The position numbers were made by a program, and so were the translations under genes. DNA of 64,000 bases. It comes from Hormiphora californensis (taxonomy: Eukaryota; Ctenophora; Tentaculata; Cydippida; Pleurobrachiidae). The notes below the pieces were generated by a model, which was not told where the DNA came from, did not search any database, and saw only the letters and a list, made by a program, of their open reading frames with translations. Shown here piece by piece: positions 45,785-56,621 of the stretch (its first letter is position 1; every line of letters begins with the position of its first letter). The stretch covers positions 9,828,347-9,892,346 of the forward strand of contig CM035350.1 in the NCBI GenBank assembly GCA_020137815.1. Direction: 5' to 3'.

Positions 45785-45965
45785 GGAGTACAAATACAAA
45801 TACAATTATAATTTATATCCCGCTTTTGGGCCTATGCATTGTTAGTGCTAGGAGGACGCCGTTTCAATCAGTCGATTGAAGCAACGCACCCACCACTAAC
45901 AAGCCTTCTAAAGCGGCTCTTATAGGATTATAAGATCCTAAAGGCCTTAAAAAACCGTCGGCAGT
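45785..45965 (-). mobile_element. 3' end of a related retroelement, 5'-truncated
   Basis: On the minus strand it contains AAAAGCGGGATATAAATTATAA followed by ATTTGT tail units. It parallels the 3' region at about 3,085-3,240, including the paired AAAGCGGCT segment. No coding sequence remains. It abuts the 5' side of the CR1-like element. Confidence 0.6.
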
Positions 45966-47460
45966 CATTCGATATAATATATATAAATGAATGTAGAAAA
46001 TAAGGGTTATAAAATATCTAATTAAGAAATAGCGTAATTAATTCGTTGAGTGATTAAGTAGTTAGATAATTGAGAAATTAACTAGTTAGATAATTGATAA
46101 TTAACTAGTTAGATAATTAACTAGTTAGATAATTAACTGTTGATTAATAAGTACATAGTGTAAATACTAAGTAAGTAGTACTAGAAAACCCGTTGAAGTA
46201 AAGCGTAACTGTGAACTGAATACGACACGGGCATGTACTATAATAATATACCCACTATAGAACACCATGAACACTGCACCCTGAACACTCTGAACACCCT
46301 GAACACCCTAAATACTCTCTATTTACAGATCCGTGAATTAAAGGAGAGTGTCTGAAGGAGGTTCAGAAACTCATTTAAACGGTGCAAAACGTCAAGAGTT
46401 TTAATTTTATTTTTAAAAAGAATTCAAAATTTTTTCAGTTTGATTTTTCGTTTTTATTTTGGAAGTGGAGGAGGAGAGCCGCGCGTCTTTTAGAAGACAG
46501 TTTGCGCTGGCGCGTCACGTGCCGCGCGCCGCGCGATTTCAAAAATTCAGAGATTTGACCTCGTTTTTAAAGATGGCCGTTTTTCACTTTTTTTTCTTTT
46601 GAGTTTGTCCTTCGGCCTTCCGGCTTCCCCTTTTTCCCTTTCCCGGTTCCCCTTGAGTCTTCGTCTCTTCTAGATGTGGCGCGCTCATGGATAAGGTGTA
46701 ATTTTGGATGTGGCGTGCTCTTGAAATTTTATGGGATCCCTAAAAAGTTCCCGGATCGCCCATCGGGCACCGGTGATCGGATACCAAACGAACAGTATTA
46801 GGGAGGGGGATCGGGAGGCTCTGTAAGAATCTGACAATGGTGTAGTATTTGCACAAAGAAGATTACAAGATTACTTTTAAGTGAAAGCGAAACAACAACG
46901 AACTGGCTGGGAAACGTTAAAATCTGGGTGTTTTGAGTGTCAATTTTGAGTGTCAGTACTCACGGCTTTTTAGGGTTAGGTCTGGGGTTGTGGTAGGGGT
47001 TAGGGCTTGAGTTTTCCTATTTGATAAGCTTTGAATTAGCCACGGTCGAGTGGTTTAGTCGTTAGAGCTATTTTATTGTAAGGTACTTTTTATGAATGTT
47101 TATGAACGGCACCCGAACTGGCATAACGATCTAACCGGTGAGAGTCAGATGTGCAACGTGCAGCCAGTTCGTTGTTTCTCTTACACTTTTCACAACTTTA
47201 TCAGTTAGTCGTAAAGTCGGACTTTCTGAAGTTGTCACACTAAACGTTGACGGTTGAATTTGGTGATATGTATTTCTCTTTGACCCATACACCACACGTT
47301 AAAACGTGATAGGCGTGCAAAAAACGAGCACACAAGAATGGGGGACTATACATACAGTTTGAGTTGCCTTCACTCCCTTGACTTTTTGTATGTTTAATGG
47401 AGTGGTTAGTTTAATTGAATTAACGCTCTTCAGTTTCCCGGGTAACCCCAGGTTGGATCC
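45966..47460. other. Intergenic with small repeats and a MITE fragment
   Basis: Contains TTAGATAATTAACTAG-type repeats (about 46,045-46,140), CTGAACACCC repeats (about 46,265-46,315), a GC-rich stretch at 46,480-46,545 and a left-end TAAAGTCGGACTTTCTGAAG copy with a CACACGTTAAAACGTGAT core (47,212-47,312). No gene is supported. Confidence 0.6.
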
Positions 47461-48645
47461 ATGGATGTCGAGAAAGAAGAAGCGAAGACATCGGAGCTGG
47501 TCAAAAGCTGCCTTTTCCAGATGAGAGCTCACAAGCTCGAGAAGATGGTCGAAACGGTGAAAGAAGTGAGAGAGATCGACCGTCAAATTCCATCATTCTA
47601 CAGCCGAATTAAAAAGCTGGCCATGTGCAGTACTGGGCAATTCCACCGAGAGGGTAAATTCCGTTACTGGTTTAAAGAAATTCACCGAGTATCGTGTAAA
47701 ACAAGCCTACCAATCGATCAGTTATTCACCCGGGCTCTACGGTACACACAACACTCCCTTGTTCCTTCCTCGCAATACTGTCACGCAACAAGGACCCTTC
47801 CTAATGGTCGGTATATGGCACAGTTAAAGAAAGGAAGGACCCTGACTATATCATCATCACCCACTGCAGTCGAACAGTTTCACCTCACATCACCCCTTAC
47901 CAATGTGACAGGATTCACTTGGGACGTGTCTCTACCATCTCAGTGTATGGTAGTAATCGGTTTTCATGGCTTGGTAATGAGTCGAGTGTTTGAGGGAAGG
48001 ACGATCTGGGAAGGTAGGTCACCCACCCATGTTTGTTGTACCCGAGGACTCACCATGGAAACCTTCATCACCCTAGGGGACAGGTTGCAAGTATGGGATA
48101 TAAGACAATGTTATCCCGCTCTCTCTTGGCCCCATGCCTCCCTCTGTGCCTCGGGTGGGGACTGTTGTGTGGTTATCTCGGAACGGGAGGTTGTGTGTGC
48201 GGACAAAGAAGGGTTCCTCTCAAGGTACGACCTGAGGTGTGGCCCGGGGGTTCCTTTAAAAAGAGAGAAGACCTGGTTTAGCTCCATATTCAGTGTCTCA
48301 ATATGTGGTGTCTCCTCCTGTGTCTCCTCGTGTGGAGGACAGAATGTTTTGGTGCAGAGTGTCACTGGGAAGGTCAGGGTGTTCGATAGTTCAAGTCTCA
48401 CGTTACAAGAGGCAAGTTATGAAGGGCAGGAATCATTCAGTACTCTCCCAGGTTGTGTCTTTGGTCCAGATATGTTCCTGGCTGTAAACAACAATACTGG
48501 GGAGCTCATGGTGTTCGATACTGTCTTCAGAAAGCCTCTACTGAGAGCTAAAGTCGAGGAAGGAGTTATGTCTGCTGGTCAATTGGAGCCGGGGGTGGCA
48601 GTTTTATCAGGAATTAAAGGAGCTCAGGTGATCAAGTGTTTTTAA
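47461..48645 (+). CDS. WD-repeat-like single-exon protein
   Basis: 394 residues from ATG 47,461. The N-terminal 85 residues are charged and helical (MDVEKEEAKTSELVKSC, KMVETVKEVREIDRQI). The rest has spaced beta-strand-like segments with weak WD signatures: ITLGDRLQVWDIRQCYP, REVVCADKEGFLSRYDLR, LVQSVTGKVRVFDSSSL and VNNNTGELMVFDTVF. A beta-propeller is likely. I cannot name the family. Lack of introns contrasts with its neighbours and could mean an old retrocopy or simple intron loss. An AATAAA at 48,879-48,884 is its probable polyadenylation signal, only 39 bp before the CDK1 ATG. Confidence 0.7.
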   Translation: MDVEKEEAKTSELVKSCLFQMRAHKLEKMVETVKEVREIDRQIPSFYSRIKKLAMCSTGQFHREGKFRYWFKEIHRVSCKTSLPIDQLFTRALRYTQHSLVPSSQYCHATRTLPNGRYMAQLKKGRTLTISSSPTAVEQFHLTSPLTNVTGFTWDVSLPSQCMVVIGFHGLVMSRVFEGRTIWEGRSPTHVCCTRGLTMETFITLGDRLQVWDIRQCYPALSWPHASLCASGGDCCVVISEREVVCADKEGFLSRYDLRCGPGVPLKREKTWFSSIFSVSICGVSSCVSSCGGQNVLVQSVTGKVRVFDSSSLTLQEASYEGQESFSTLPGCVFGPDMFLAVNNNTGELMVFDTVFRKPLLRAKVEEGVMSAGQLEPGVAVLSGIKGAQVIKCF

Positions 48646-48878
48646 TACTGTGGCCTTTATCTGATAATATTGTGTACTAATTTCAACTCCAATGGAGTTA
48701 TATCATCTTGACAAGTAGTTATTATCTTTGTGTTGGGTTTTTGTTTGAGTGTTTTCTTTTCGGCTTTTTGATAGTACTCGTGTGTGTTTTATTTGATTGT
48801 TTTTTCGCCAGGTTTTTCTACTTTTCTACAACTTCTGTGTTTTGTCTTCTGAACACCACCCACGGCGTGTACTTGCTC

Positions 48879-48884
48879 AATAAA
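48879..48884 (+). terminator. AATAAA polyadenylation signal of the WD-like gene
   Basis: The hexamer is followed after about 39 bp by the CDK1 start codon, so the two transcripts overlap or abut. Confidence 0.5.
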
Positions 48885-48922
48885 TCCCCTTAATAACCCA
48901 ATCCCGAACTAGAAGGGTCAGT

Positions 48923-51701
48923 ATGGACAGTTACAAGAAAATAGAGAAGGTGGGAGAGGGAACGTATGGTGTGGTATACAAGGGAGAGCACAAACCAACC
49001 AAGACCATAGTCGCCCTCAAGAAAATCCGGTAAGTGTTCGTTATGCTCTAAAGTCGGATTTTTTGAAGTTGTCACCCCCCCCCCCCTTTTCATGCGCCGC
49101 GTCGTATTTGTGCGTGACAGCCCCCACTTGCTCTCACTTTTCGGCAAAAAGCCGCATGGCGCATATCATCGGAAAGAACATAATTCTGTGAGTCCGTAAA
49201 AGTTTTGTTTGACGAAATTGGTCAAGAAACAAAGGCGTGAGAGCTAAAACAAGTTTCCGATAAAAACTCGCCCGCCACCATGGGGGTGCAGGTGACCCGT
49301 GACAACTTCAAAAAATCCGACTTTAACCCTCCTTTACATTTGTGAGGGGTTCGGTGAGACAGGGCCGATCAAGGCAAGCCATTTTTCCAGATTTAGTTAA
49401 CCTCAAATAATTCAAAGATCAGTTGGATTGATGGTGTAAAAATTAAGTGTGTGGTGTGTGGGAATGTAACAGTCATAAACAACGATATCAAGAAATTGAC
49501 GGAAGCTTTTGCAACAGAAAATTGTGTTTCTCGTCTTCTGTCTGTTCAATTCTAACCTCCCAATTCTAACCTCCCAATTCTAACCTCCCCTTCTTGTTGC
49601 AGTTTGCAGGCGGATGATGAGGGTGTACCCAGTACCGCCATCCGAGAGATTTCAATGTTGAAGGAGCTGAAACACTGTAATATTGTCGGGTAAGTAGTAG
49701 GAGTGTTGGTAATGAAATTACCGCTCATCGCAAGCTCCCGGATACTACAGCGTTATAGGAGTAACCAAGGAGTCTAGTTCTTTGATTCTCTATGTCTCTC
49801 CCTCGCTCATTCTCTCTCGGGGGTGTGAATGTGTGGGACTGTGGGAGAGTTGAAATATACGTGGAAAATCACTTTGTGCTATAACCCTTCCAGATCCGTC
49901 CTGAGTTTATAAAACTCTCAATGTTTCCCGCTCTGATTGCTATATGATCTTTGATCTACCGAACCCTCAAAGAGCGGTGTGAGCCACACAATTTGATCCT
50001 AATCCCCGCAGATTGCAATATAAGTAATATATCCTAATCCCCACAGATTGCTTGAGGTTGTCAACGAGAGTAATGTGTTGTATTTGGTATTTGAATTCCT
50101 GGATATGGATCTTAGGAAATACATTGAGAGTCAGCGGGACAAGCAGATAGACCCCAAACTGCTCAAGGTGAGATCAATGTTAGATTGCAGTAGGTGATCT
50201 TTGTTGAAGTGTCTGTGTGTGTTGTGTACCACCTCTCTCTCCCGCCGGAGCCGCTGTGTTGGACACACACCGCACACGCGACTAGCAGCAACTGTCGCGC
50301 AAGCGGCCATTTGGCGCTCTGTTTGAACATTTCGCGCGAGAAAGACGCGCAGTACGAATTCTGAGGATCACATTTCTCTCTGTCTGTGTGTCTTGTCCGA
50401 CCAAAATAAACAAGCAGGAGATGTTTCCAAACACTAATCCGTGACCCCTTTTCCAGAGTTATACCTACCAGATCCTCCTAGCGATTAAATACTGTCACAG
50501 TCACAGGGTCCTGCACAGGGACTTGAAGCCGCACAATCTTCTGATCGATAGCAAGGGAAAGATAAAGGTGGCAGATTTCGGTCTTGCTCGAGCATTTGGT
50601 GTTCCAGTCAGGGCTTATACTCATGAGGTAACAACTGATATCAGCAAATATATTGGGTGTAAATGTAACCATTCTAATTCTACTGATATAGGTTGTGACG
50701 CCACCCCCCTCTCCAATAGGTTGTGACGCCCCCCTCACCCCCCCCTTTTCATCAGGTTGTGACACTGTGGTACCGTGCCCCTGAGATTCTCCTAGGCCAG
50801 CTGCGTTACAGTTGTCCAGTTGATATGTGGAGTGTGGGGTGTATCTTTGGTGAGATGGCCAATAGGAGAGCTCTATTCCACGGGGACTCAGAGATCGATC
50901 AACTGTTCAGAATCTTCAGGTATAAACCAGGAACCGACCGAATCAGGAAATACTGGTCCCTGATTGGCTGATAAACAGTCACGTGACCTAAATAACGAGT
51001 TCTGATTGGTTGTTTACTTGTTTCGGTCGGTTCCAGGTATAATCCAAGGGGGTGTAAGTGGTGAATCAATTGACGTCACATGTCAAGCTCTTCCTCTTTT
51101 GACAACCAGCTATTCAATTAAATGCAATATATGTGTTCACTTCTTCAAACCAGCATCTCGTAGAGCACTCTCCTACAAACATGACAGTCCTGGTATTACT
51201 ACCCTCTCACACACACACATACACATTACACACCCTCTCACCGTTACAAGATAAATACTAGCAGCCCACACCACATTCTCTCAGGACGAAGGGTACACCC
51301 AATGAGCTAACTTGGCCAGGAGTAACAGAGCTTCCTGACTACAAACCAACTATGCCTAGCTGGCCCATTCAGCCCCTGTCCAATGCCGTACCCCGTCTTG
51401 AACCTGAGGGATTGGACCTTCTTGAGGTAATAACTGAATCCCATCATTTGAATCAACTTTTGTGTATCAGTTTGTTTACATCAATCTTGAGTCGCTTGAC
51501 ACTGTCTCCGTGCATTAGAATAAAAAGAAGTATGAACAATTCAACATCAATCCCCTCTCCCAGAAAATGCTGGAGTATCACCCTGCAGCGAGGATCAGTG
51601 CCAAGAGGGCCATCAACCACCCTTACTTTGACGATCTGGATAAATCAGCCCTCCCCGATACTGAGGTGTCCTACTACAAATCCCACCTGAGTGAGCAGTA
51701 G
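48923..51701 (+). CDS. CDK1: Cyclin-dependent kinase 1 (cdc2), seven exons
   Basis: Exons 48,923-49,029, 49,603-49,689, 50,047-50,167, 50,457-50,627, 50,756-50,919, 51,285-51,426 and 51,564-51,701, phases consistent. The product has [11 protein letters not shown] (Thr14/Tyr15 regulatory site), catalytic Lys in IVALKKIR, the cyclin-binding PSTAIRE helix intact, [20 protein letters not shown]-loop YTHEVVTLWY, and [26 protein letters not shown] and [22 protein letters not shown] favour CDK1 over CDK2, although YRAPEILLG and GCIF are CDK2-like. It drives entry into mitosis with cyclin B. Intron 1 holds a MITE, introns 2 and 4 carry multiplied acceptor sequences, and intron 5 begins with another inserted element. 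An in-frame extension upstream of the last exon (to about 51,519) is open, so an alternative acceptor is possible. Confidence 0.95.
49049..49325. mobile_element. TAAAGTC-type MITE, complete copy (277 bp) in CDK1 intron 1
   Basis: Ends TAAAGTCGGATTTTTTGAAG and the exact inverse, beginning 20 bp after the exon 1 donor. The interior differs from the 155-bp copy at 29,905. Confidence 0.9.
50001..50050 (+). repeat. Duplicated 3' splice site, CDK1 intron 2
   Basis: CCTAATCCCC(G/A)CAGATTGC occurs twice, about 35 bp apart. The second AG (50,046) opens exon 3 in frame. Each copy includes CTAAT (branch-point-like) and the first bases of the exon. Confidence 0.85.
50686..50770 (+). repeat. Triplicated 3' splice site, CDK1 intron 4
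   Basis: AG followed by GTTGTGAC occurs three times (near 50,690, 50,717 and 50,754), each after a pyrimidine or C-rich stretch. The last opens exon 5 as GTTGTGACACTGTGG. Confidence 0.85.
50931..51034 (+). mobile_element. CCAAT/E-box short element, copy 3, with terminal inverted repeats
   Basis: Ends GGAACCGACCGAA and inverse TTCGGTCGGTTCC. Interior CTGATTGGCTGAT, GTCACGTGAC and CTGATTGGTT. Flanked by AGGTATAAACCAG and AGGTATAATCCAAG, which duplicate the exon 5 donor region of CDK1. Confidence 0.85.
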
Positions 51702-52639
51702 TTGTTTGTCGAGTGAGGGAGAGTGGGACAAAAAGAACAATTTGCAGAGACAATGATGGGGTATAAGAAGAATATTGTTTTCCCCGAGGGGAGTTGTTGA
51801 GTAACTCAACGACGGGGGAGGGAGTATGATTATTTGTTAGCGTAGTGTATGTGTGGCATTGTAATAGGGAGCAGGTGAAGTGATACTGTCACGAGGGATT
51901 TTTACAAAAACATAAAAAAATTGCCAAACTCCAGTGTGAAAAGATGGAGATACGTTTTTCATTTTCAAATTAGCGTACAAAAATGCATCAATAGACAAAC
52001 GACGTGCATTTTTACCAGTGCGTGATTGTTTTTTAATATTATAAATTCTAAACTATATTCTAAATACTAAATATACTTTTATTTGGGCCTATGGAATAAT
52101 TTCATGGAACAAAACATTATATTGGGGACAGGCGCCGTGTTGTGTTTTATGCGCTGCAAGGTCCCGCCGCGCCGCGTAAATTAAAAGTCGTGTCGAGATT
52201 TCCACTTTTGAACTTTAGTGGAAGCTCTTACGGTAATTCCCACGAGCGTGGGAAATTCTCACGCTGCGCGCATTTTTCCCACGCCGAAAGCATATACAGT
52301 GCTGACAAAACAGCTGGGCTGCGCGTGGATTTCTCAAATTTATCGTTTCTTCGATTCAGTTTTTAGTTTTTACTCTTCAGACAAAGCTCCTTTGATTCGT
52401 CGTTTCCCTACATAAAAGAAAGACATTCAGATGGGGCTGCAGGCTGCAGCTGCTGATGCTCACTTCCAAACAGGTAACACAAGATAAAGAATTGCCCTTC
52501 TGTAGTAATTGTAAATTGTGGTTGGCCCGTGGCCGTTGGAGCACCATTCTTTTTGGTTTTTCCATTTTTTCTTTTCTTTCTCCGTCTTTTTGGCCTGGGT
52601 GTCCGCGGACACCCGGACATCCACGAGTGCCGTCCCTGT
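51702..52639. other. Intergenic downstream of CDK1
   Basis: No supported gene. A segment GTGGAAGCTCTTACGGTAAT (52,219-52,238) with CCCACGAGCGTGGGA inverted repeats is found again, inverted, at 56,191-56,217. Confidence 0.5.
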
Positions 52640-52769
52640 GTCTCACGAGGGAGCACTAAGAATCTACAAAAATGTTAAGAAAAGATTCCTAACTGTGAGG
52701 ATACGGCCCTACAGAGAGACTAGATCGAATGGTACGGTACCATTGGTACTATGTAACCTGATCACACAC

Positions 52770-52843
52770 TAGATTATAGAATAGGTAGGTGCCCCGTTGG
52801 GGTTTTCCACTGGGCACCTATGACCTACATATTCTATCATCTA
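52770..52843. repeat. 74-bp inverted repeat
   Basis: TAGATTATAGAATAGGTAGG...GTGCCC is repeated inverted as GGGCACCTATGACCTACATATTCTATCATCTA with mismatches. Confidence 0.7.
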
Positions 52844-52889
52844 GTCAAGTCTATCATCTAGTCAAGTCACAAGAGGGAGATTGGCAATA

Positions 52890-52970
52890 CAGTCGGACCC
52901 CGATTTAGTGGCCCCCGATTTAGTGGCAGGATTTTTTCCCCGAGGATGCCACTAAATCGGGGTCCGACTG
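52890..52970. mobile_element. 81-bp hairpin MITE of pogo/Tc1-mariner type
   Basis: TIRs CAGTCGGACCCCGATTTAGT and exact inverse, flanked by TA on both sides. CAGTCGGACC termini with TA duplications are typical of pogo/Tigger-like DNA transposons. Confidence 0.85.
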
Positions 52971-54067
52971 TATGTCTATGAAAAAGTTATTAACAGCTAG
53001 GCACAATATTACTTAACTCTCCCTATCATCCTCTAGGTTGAAGATCGTTTAGTAAAACCACTGTGTATCTACCCGACACCACGACCATCTCTGTACAATA
53101 TGATGGACAGATATTTGGATCGGCCCTTTGTGGTAGAGTTTGTGAGAGAAAATAATTCCAGGCTTGGTATGACGCTCTGTCTAAATGAAGAGGAACATCT
53201 TGCTGTCAAGAATATCGTGTCAACAGGTTAGTGCACGCTGTATATAGTTTAGAGGGGGATTTTGGAACATAGAGTGCAAGTGTGAGCACTTGAACAAAGT
53301 ATCAAATTCCCTTCCATTTCCCTATATGAATGTCAGCGGGTGAAAATTTGTCTGATATACCCCGCCCGCTATTAAAAGCAAGGATGTTTTTGCCGCTAAA
53401 ACTTATAATCAATAAATCCTTGCTTATATAAAGTATAAACCCATCCCTTTGGTAGGGTTTTATACCATATACCACCCTCCCTGCTTCGCAGGTCGGGCAG
53501 TATATGGTGCAGCGAATCACCCTAGCGGGTGACCCGCTACATATAAACCCAGGTTTATTGATTACATATCCATCACCAGGTCCTGATCCCAGATCCTCTC
53601 TTCACCAGATCTAGTCTTGACTGACCTCACCTCTTCCCCCAGGTCTAATATACCAAGATGGCCGTCTCCGGTCGGGTGACGTTGTCCCTGCAATAAACGA
53701 TGTCCCCGTTAGTGGCCTATCATTCGAACAGGCAGCCTACTACGACAATGCAAGAATAGGGTCCGACTAACTGTAATGAATGCCAATCTTGTCCAGTGCC
53801 CCCATCCGATGCAGAGCTGGAGATGCTCTTTAATATCGGGGATGGAGATAGCAGTGCACTTACCACTCATGAGTAAGTTTCAGATCACACGTTGCTACTT
53901 GCTATAATCTCTTACCAGTTCCAGTATCGATCAAATCACACCCCCTGCCTTGCCTTGTTCGACCTTGTTGCACTGTAGGCTAAGTTACACTATAGTAGCT
54001 GGAAAGTTACTCCGCCGTGATTAGGGAGGGAGAATTGTTAGAGATAGAGATGGATATGGAGATGGAG

Positions 54068-54392
54068 ATGGACTATGGAGATGGAGAGATGGAGAGATGG
54101 AGAGATGGAGAGATGGAGAGATGGAGAGATGGAGAGATGGAGAGATGGAGAGATGGAGAGATGGAGAGATGGAGAGATGGAGAGATGGAGAGATGGAGAG
54201 ATGGAGAGATGGAGAGATGGAGAGATGGAGAGATGGAGAGATGGAGAGATGGAGAGATGGAGAGATGGAGAGATGGAGAGATGGAGAGATGGAGAGATGG
54301 AGAGATGGAGAGATGGAGAGATGGAGAGATGGAGAGATGGAGAGGATGGAGAGATGGAGAGATGGAGAGATGGAGAGATGGAGAAGATGGAG
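54068..54392 (+). repeat. (GATGGAGA)n satellite, about 40 units
   Basis: 8-bp tandem repeat with few interruptions. All frames give MERWRDGE-type or SPSLHLSI-type peptides, which I regard as artefacts. Followed at once by the GC-rich tract. Confidence 0.97.
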
Positions 54393-54394
54393 AG

Positions 54395-54540
54395 ATGAGA
54401 GCTGCGCGCTGGCGCGCCTGGCGCGCTGGCGCGCTGGCGCGCTGGCGCGCTGCGCCGCTGCGCGCGCCTGGCGCGCTGCGCGCTGGCGCGCTGGCGCGCG
54501 CGCGCGCGCGCGCGCGACGCGCGCGCTCGCGAGAGCATTT
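54395..54540 (+). repeat. GCGCGC/GCTGGCGCGCTGGC tract
   Basis: About 140 bp of GCTGGCGCGC repeats ending in (CG)n. It is strongly palindromic and CpG-dense, contrasting with the surrounding DNA. Confidence 0.9.
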
Positions 54541-54872
54541 CATAGTCTTTCTTTTGAATGGGATTCTTGTTGTGTGTGTTTACAAATTTTTAGGAGGGTC
54601 AGAACTCAGAACATAACAACCTGCTCACACTCCCCTGATACCGAGTGCAGATCTCTCTAAACCCTGTTCATCCTCTAGGTTTGACGATCAGTAAAACTCT
54701 ACACTACGAACAAATAGTGACGGTGACAATAGTTCGGCAGGCTCTTGGCATCACCATTCTGCATTCTGATTCAGGGAGGTAGCGACACACTCCAGGGCTG
54801 TATCAGGGTGTTGAGTAGTCCTGCAGTGGCGACTGAGATTATACCTAAGGATACACTGCTCAGTGTAGCTGG

Positions 54873-56621
54873 TGAGTACTGAACCTGATTGTCTTGTTCC
54901 ACCCTGCTTCACCACGCCGCGAACAAATGTAACATAAGAACATTGTCGAGGGGAATTCAGGAGAGGGAATAAGAGGGAAATTTTTACACAATCATACATA
55001 CCTAGATATGTAATAACAGCTCTCCTTGCAGGTCCTGACTAACTGTACCCACGACTGAGCACTAGAGATAATGAGAGAGGCTCCCATTCAAATCACATTT
55101 TAGTTGCCTCGCCACTTCGGATCCCGGCCAGATGAGAGGTACAAAATTATCGATTCTTGTCATTTCTGATAGAGGCCCACCCCATGTGACACATTAAGAT
55201 AAGGAAGGAAGCGGAGAAGACTGAAATCATCCCTTCTCAGAAGAGATGATTTGTGTCTCTTTCTCAGCTAGACGGTTGTCTTTTTGAATAGTCGATAAAC
55301 CAAATTATAAAAGGAGCATGGTACTGGACGCTCTTTTAACTAACCTTCCCTCCCCCTCCCAGGATTATGCCGAGTACTGGTTACAACACCCTCTCTAGAC
55401 GATTAATATCATCCATCTACAAGATATGTGTATCTAAAATCGATGCCTTGAATCAGCCGTTAGACCCGTTTCCCATAATAATATAACGGAATTTGACTAA
55501 CTACGGTACGGACATCGGACACGTCTACTAAAGTTAGACACGGAGCTGTCACTGTCCGCATTCCCTACAAGATGCTGCTGTAAATTGAGATTTATAGGAC
55601 TATAATTATCGTTAGATTAGGATATCACGAACTCTTTTTACCATGTTCTAGGGTTTGAACAAAACTCTTTGAGAATATTACATACATATATTGTGATCGA
55701 TAAGTAGTGTCCAGAAAGTTAACAATTGTTTGTGATCTGTCTTCTTAGAACTTTGCGTTCAATTTGTTATAAATTCATCTAATCAGAATATTTATTTTGT
55801 ACCCAATATATCAATTAGGAATGTTTCGGCGGAGGGTGAAACTTTCATACTTTATCGTTGTAATTAGACGACGCTGGGGCTGGTTACAGCCATGACAGCA
55901 CTCTTGGACTGGTTTCCCTTCCACCGAACTGTTCCTCATCGATGTTCCAACGTCAATAATGCAATCCATTGATGCAATGTGGCATGTGTGTGCAGTGTGA
56001 TTGTAACGAAATTCTCAGTGACGTGCTGCTGCTGCAGTGCTCCGATGCTCGCGGCGCTACCCAAATTGGCCCAATGTTGTTAACAACTGCATCCTCAACA
56101 TTTTAGTAGACGTCACGCGCGATAATTTTTTGCGCGTCGAAAGCAAAGCGTGGGAAAAGAGGGCGCGGCGTGGGAAATGTTCCCACGGTGCGTGGGAATT
56201 ACCGTAAGAGCTTCCACTACTTCAAAATTCGAACGTCCGTTTTACTTTTTTTCGTGTTCGGTTCGTTCCGTTTGCCGTCCTGTGACTCTTGTTGCTGGAC
56301 GAACAACCCTAACCCATCCATTGGCTTGGTAATACATGAACTACCCTCACAGATAGTGATTCAACTACTGTGAAAATGATCATGTCCAAACAGAATTGAC
56401 CGAACGCACCGATTGCTCTCTAAACCTTGGTCTGGTCTATCAGATTTGGGTCGAAAACAATTGAAATTAACCTTGTTTGTTAGTTAACAAAGAATGGTAT
56501 CCATGCAATCTTTGTGAAACTCGACAAACTACATTTCTACAGTATTATTATTATTGTGAGCTGTGAATTTTTGTTCATCTTACCCCACGTGTATCCCACT
56601 TAACACATTCCCTCTCTGTAG
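54873..56621. other. Intergenic, nothing coding recognised
   Basis: Contains the inverted partner (56,191-56,217) of the repeat at 52,219. The last 30 bp (CTTAACACATTCCCTCTCTG then TAG) look like a splice acceptor directly before the next gene's ATG. Confidence 0.5.

Larger units (their letters stand above)
52640..54872 (+). pseudogene. Multi-PDZ gene fragment, apparently broken
   Basis: Exon-like pieces on the plus strand: about 52,643-52,730 (LRIYKNVKKRFLTVRIRPYR, end of a PDZ domain), about 53,035-53,226 (RPFVVEFVRENNSRLGMTLC), about 53,643-53,765 (IYQDGRLRSGDVVPAINDVPVSGLSFEQAA), about 53,800-53,873 (PPSDAELEMLFNIGDGDSS) and about 54,681-54,872 (EQIVTVTIVRQALGITILH, then CIRVLSSPAVATEIIPKDTLLSVAG). 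The order suits two or three PDZ domains. Frame breaks are needed near 53,765-53,780 and 54,775. It is a decaying gene, or a gene with indel errors. The extent beyond these pieces is unknown. Confidence 0.5.

Noticed and set aside
47039-47110. tRNA-like A-box (GGTCGAGTGGTTTAGTCGTT) suggesting a tRNA gene or SINE
   Set aside because: No matching B-box, acceptor stem or anticodon arm could be found at the right spacing.
54017-54660. Frames encoding MERWRDGE or SPSLHLSI repeats
   Set aside because: They are translations of an 8-bp satellite and a GC tract; no independent coding evidence.
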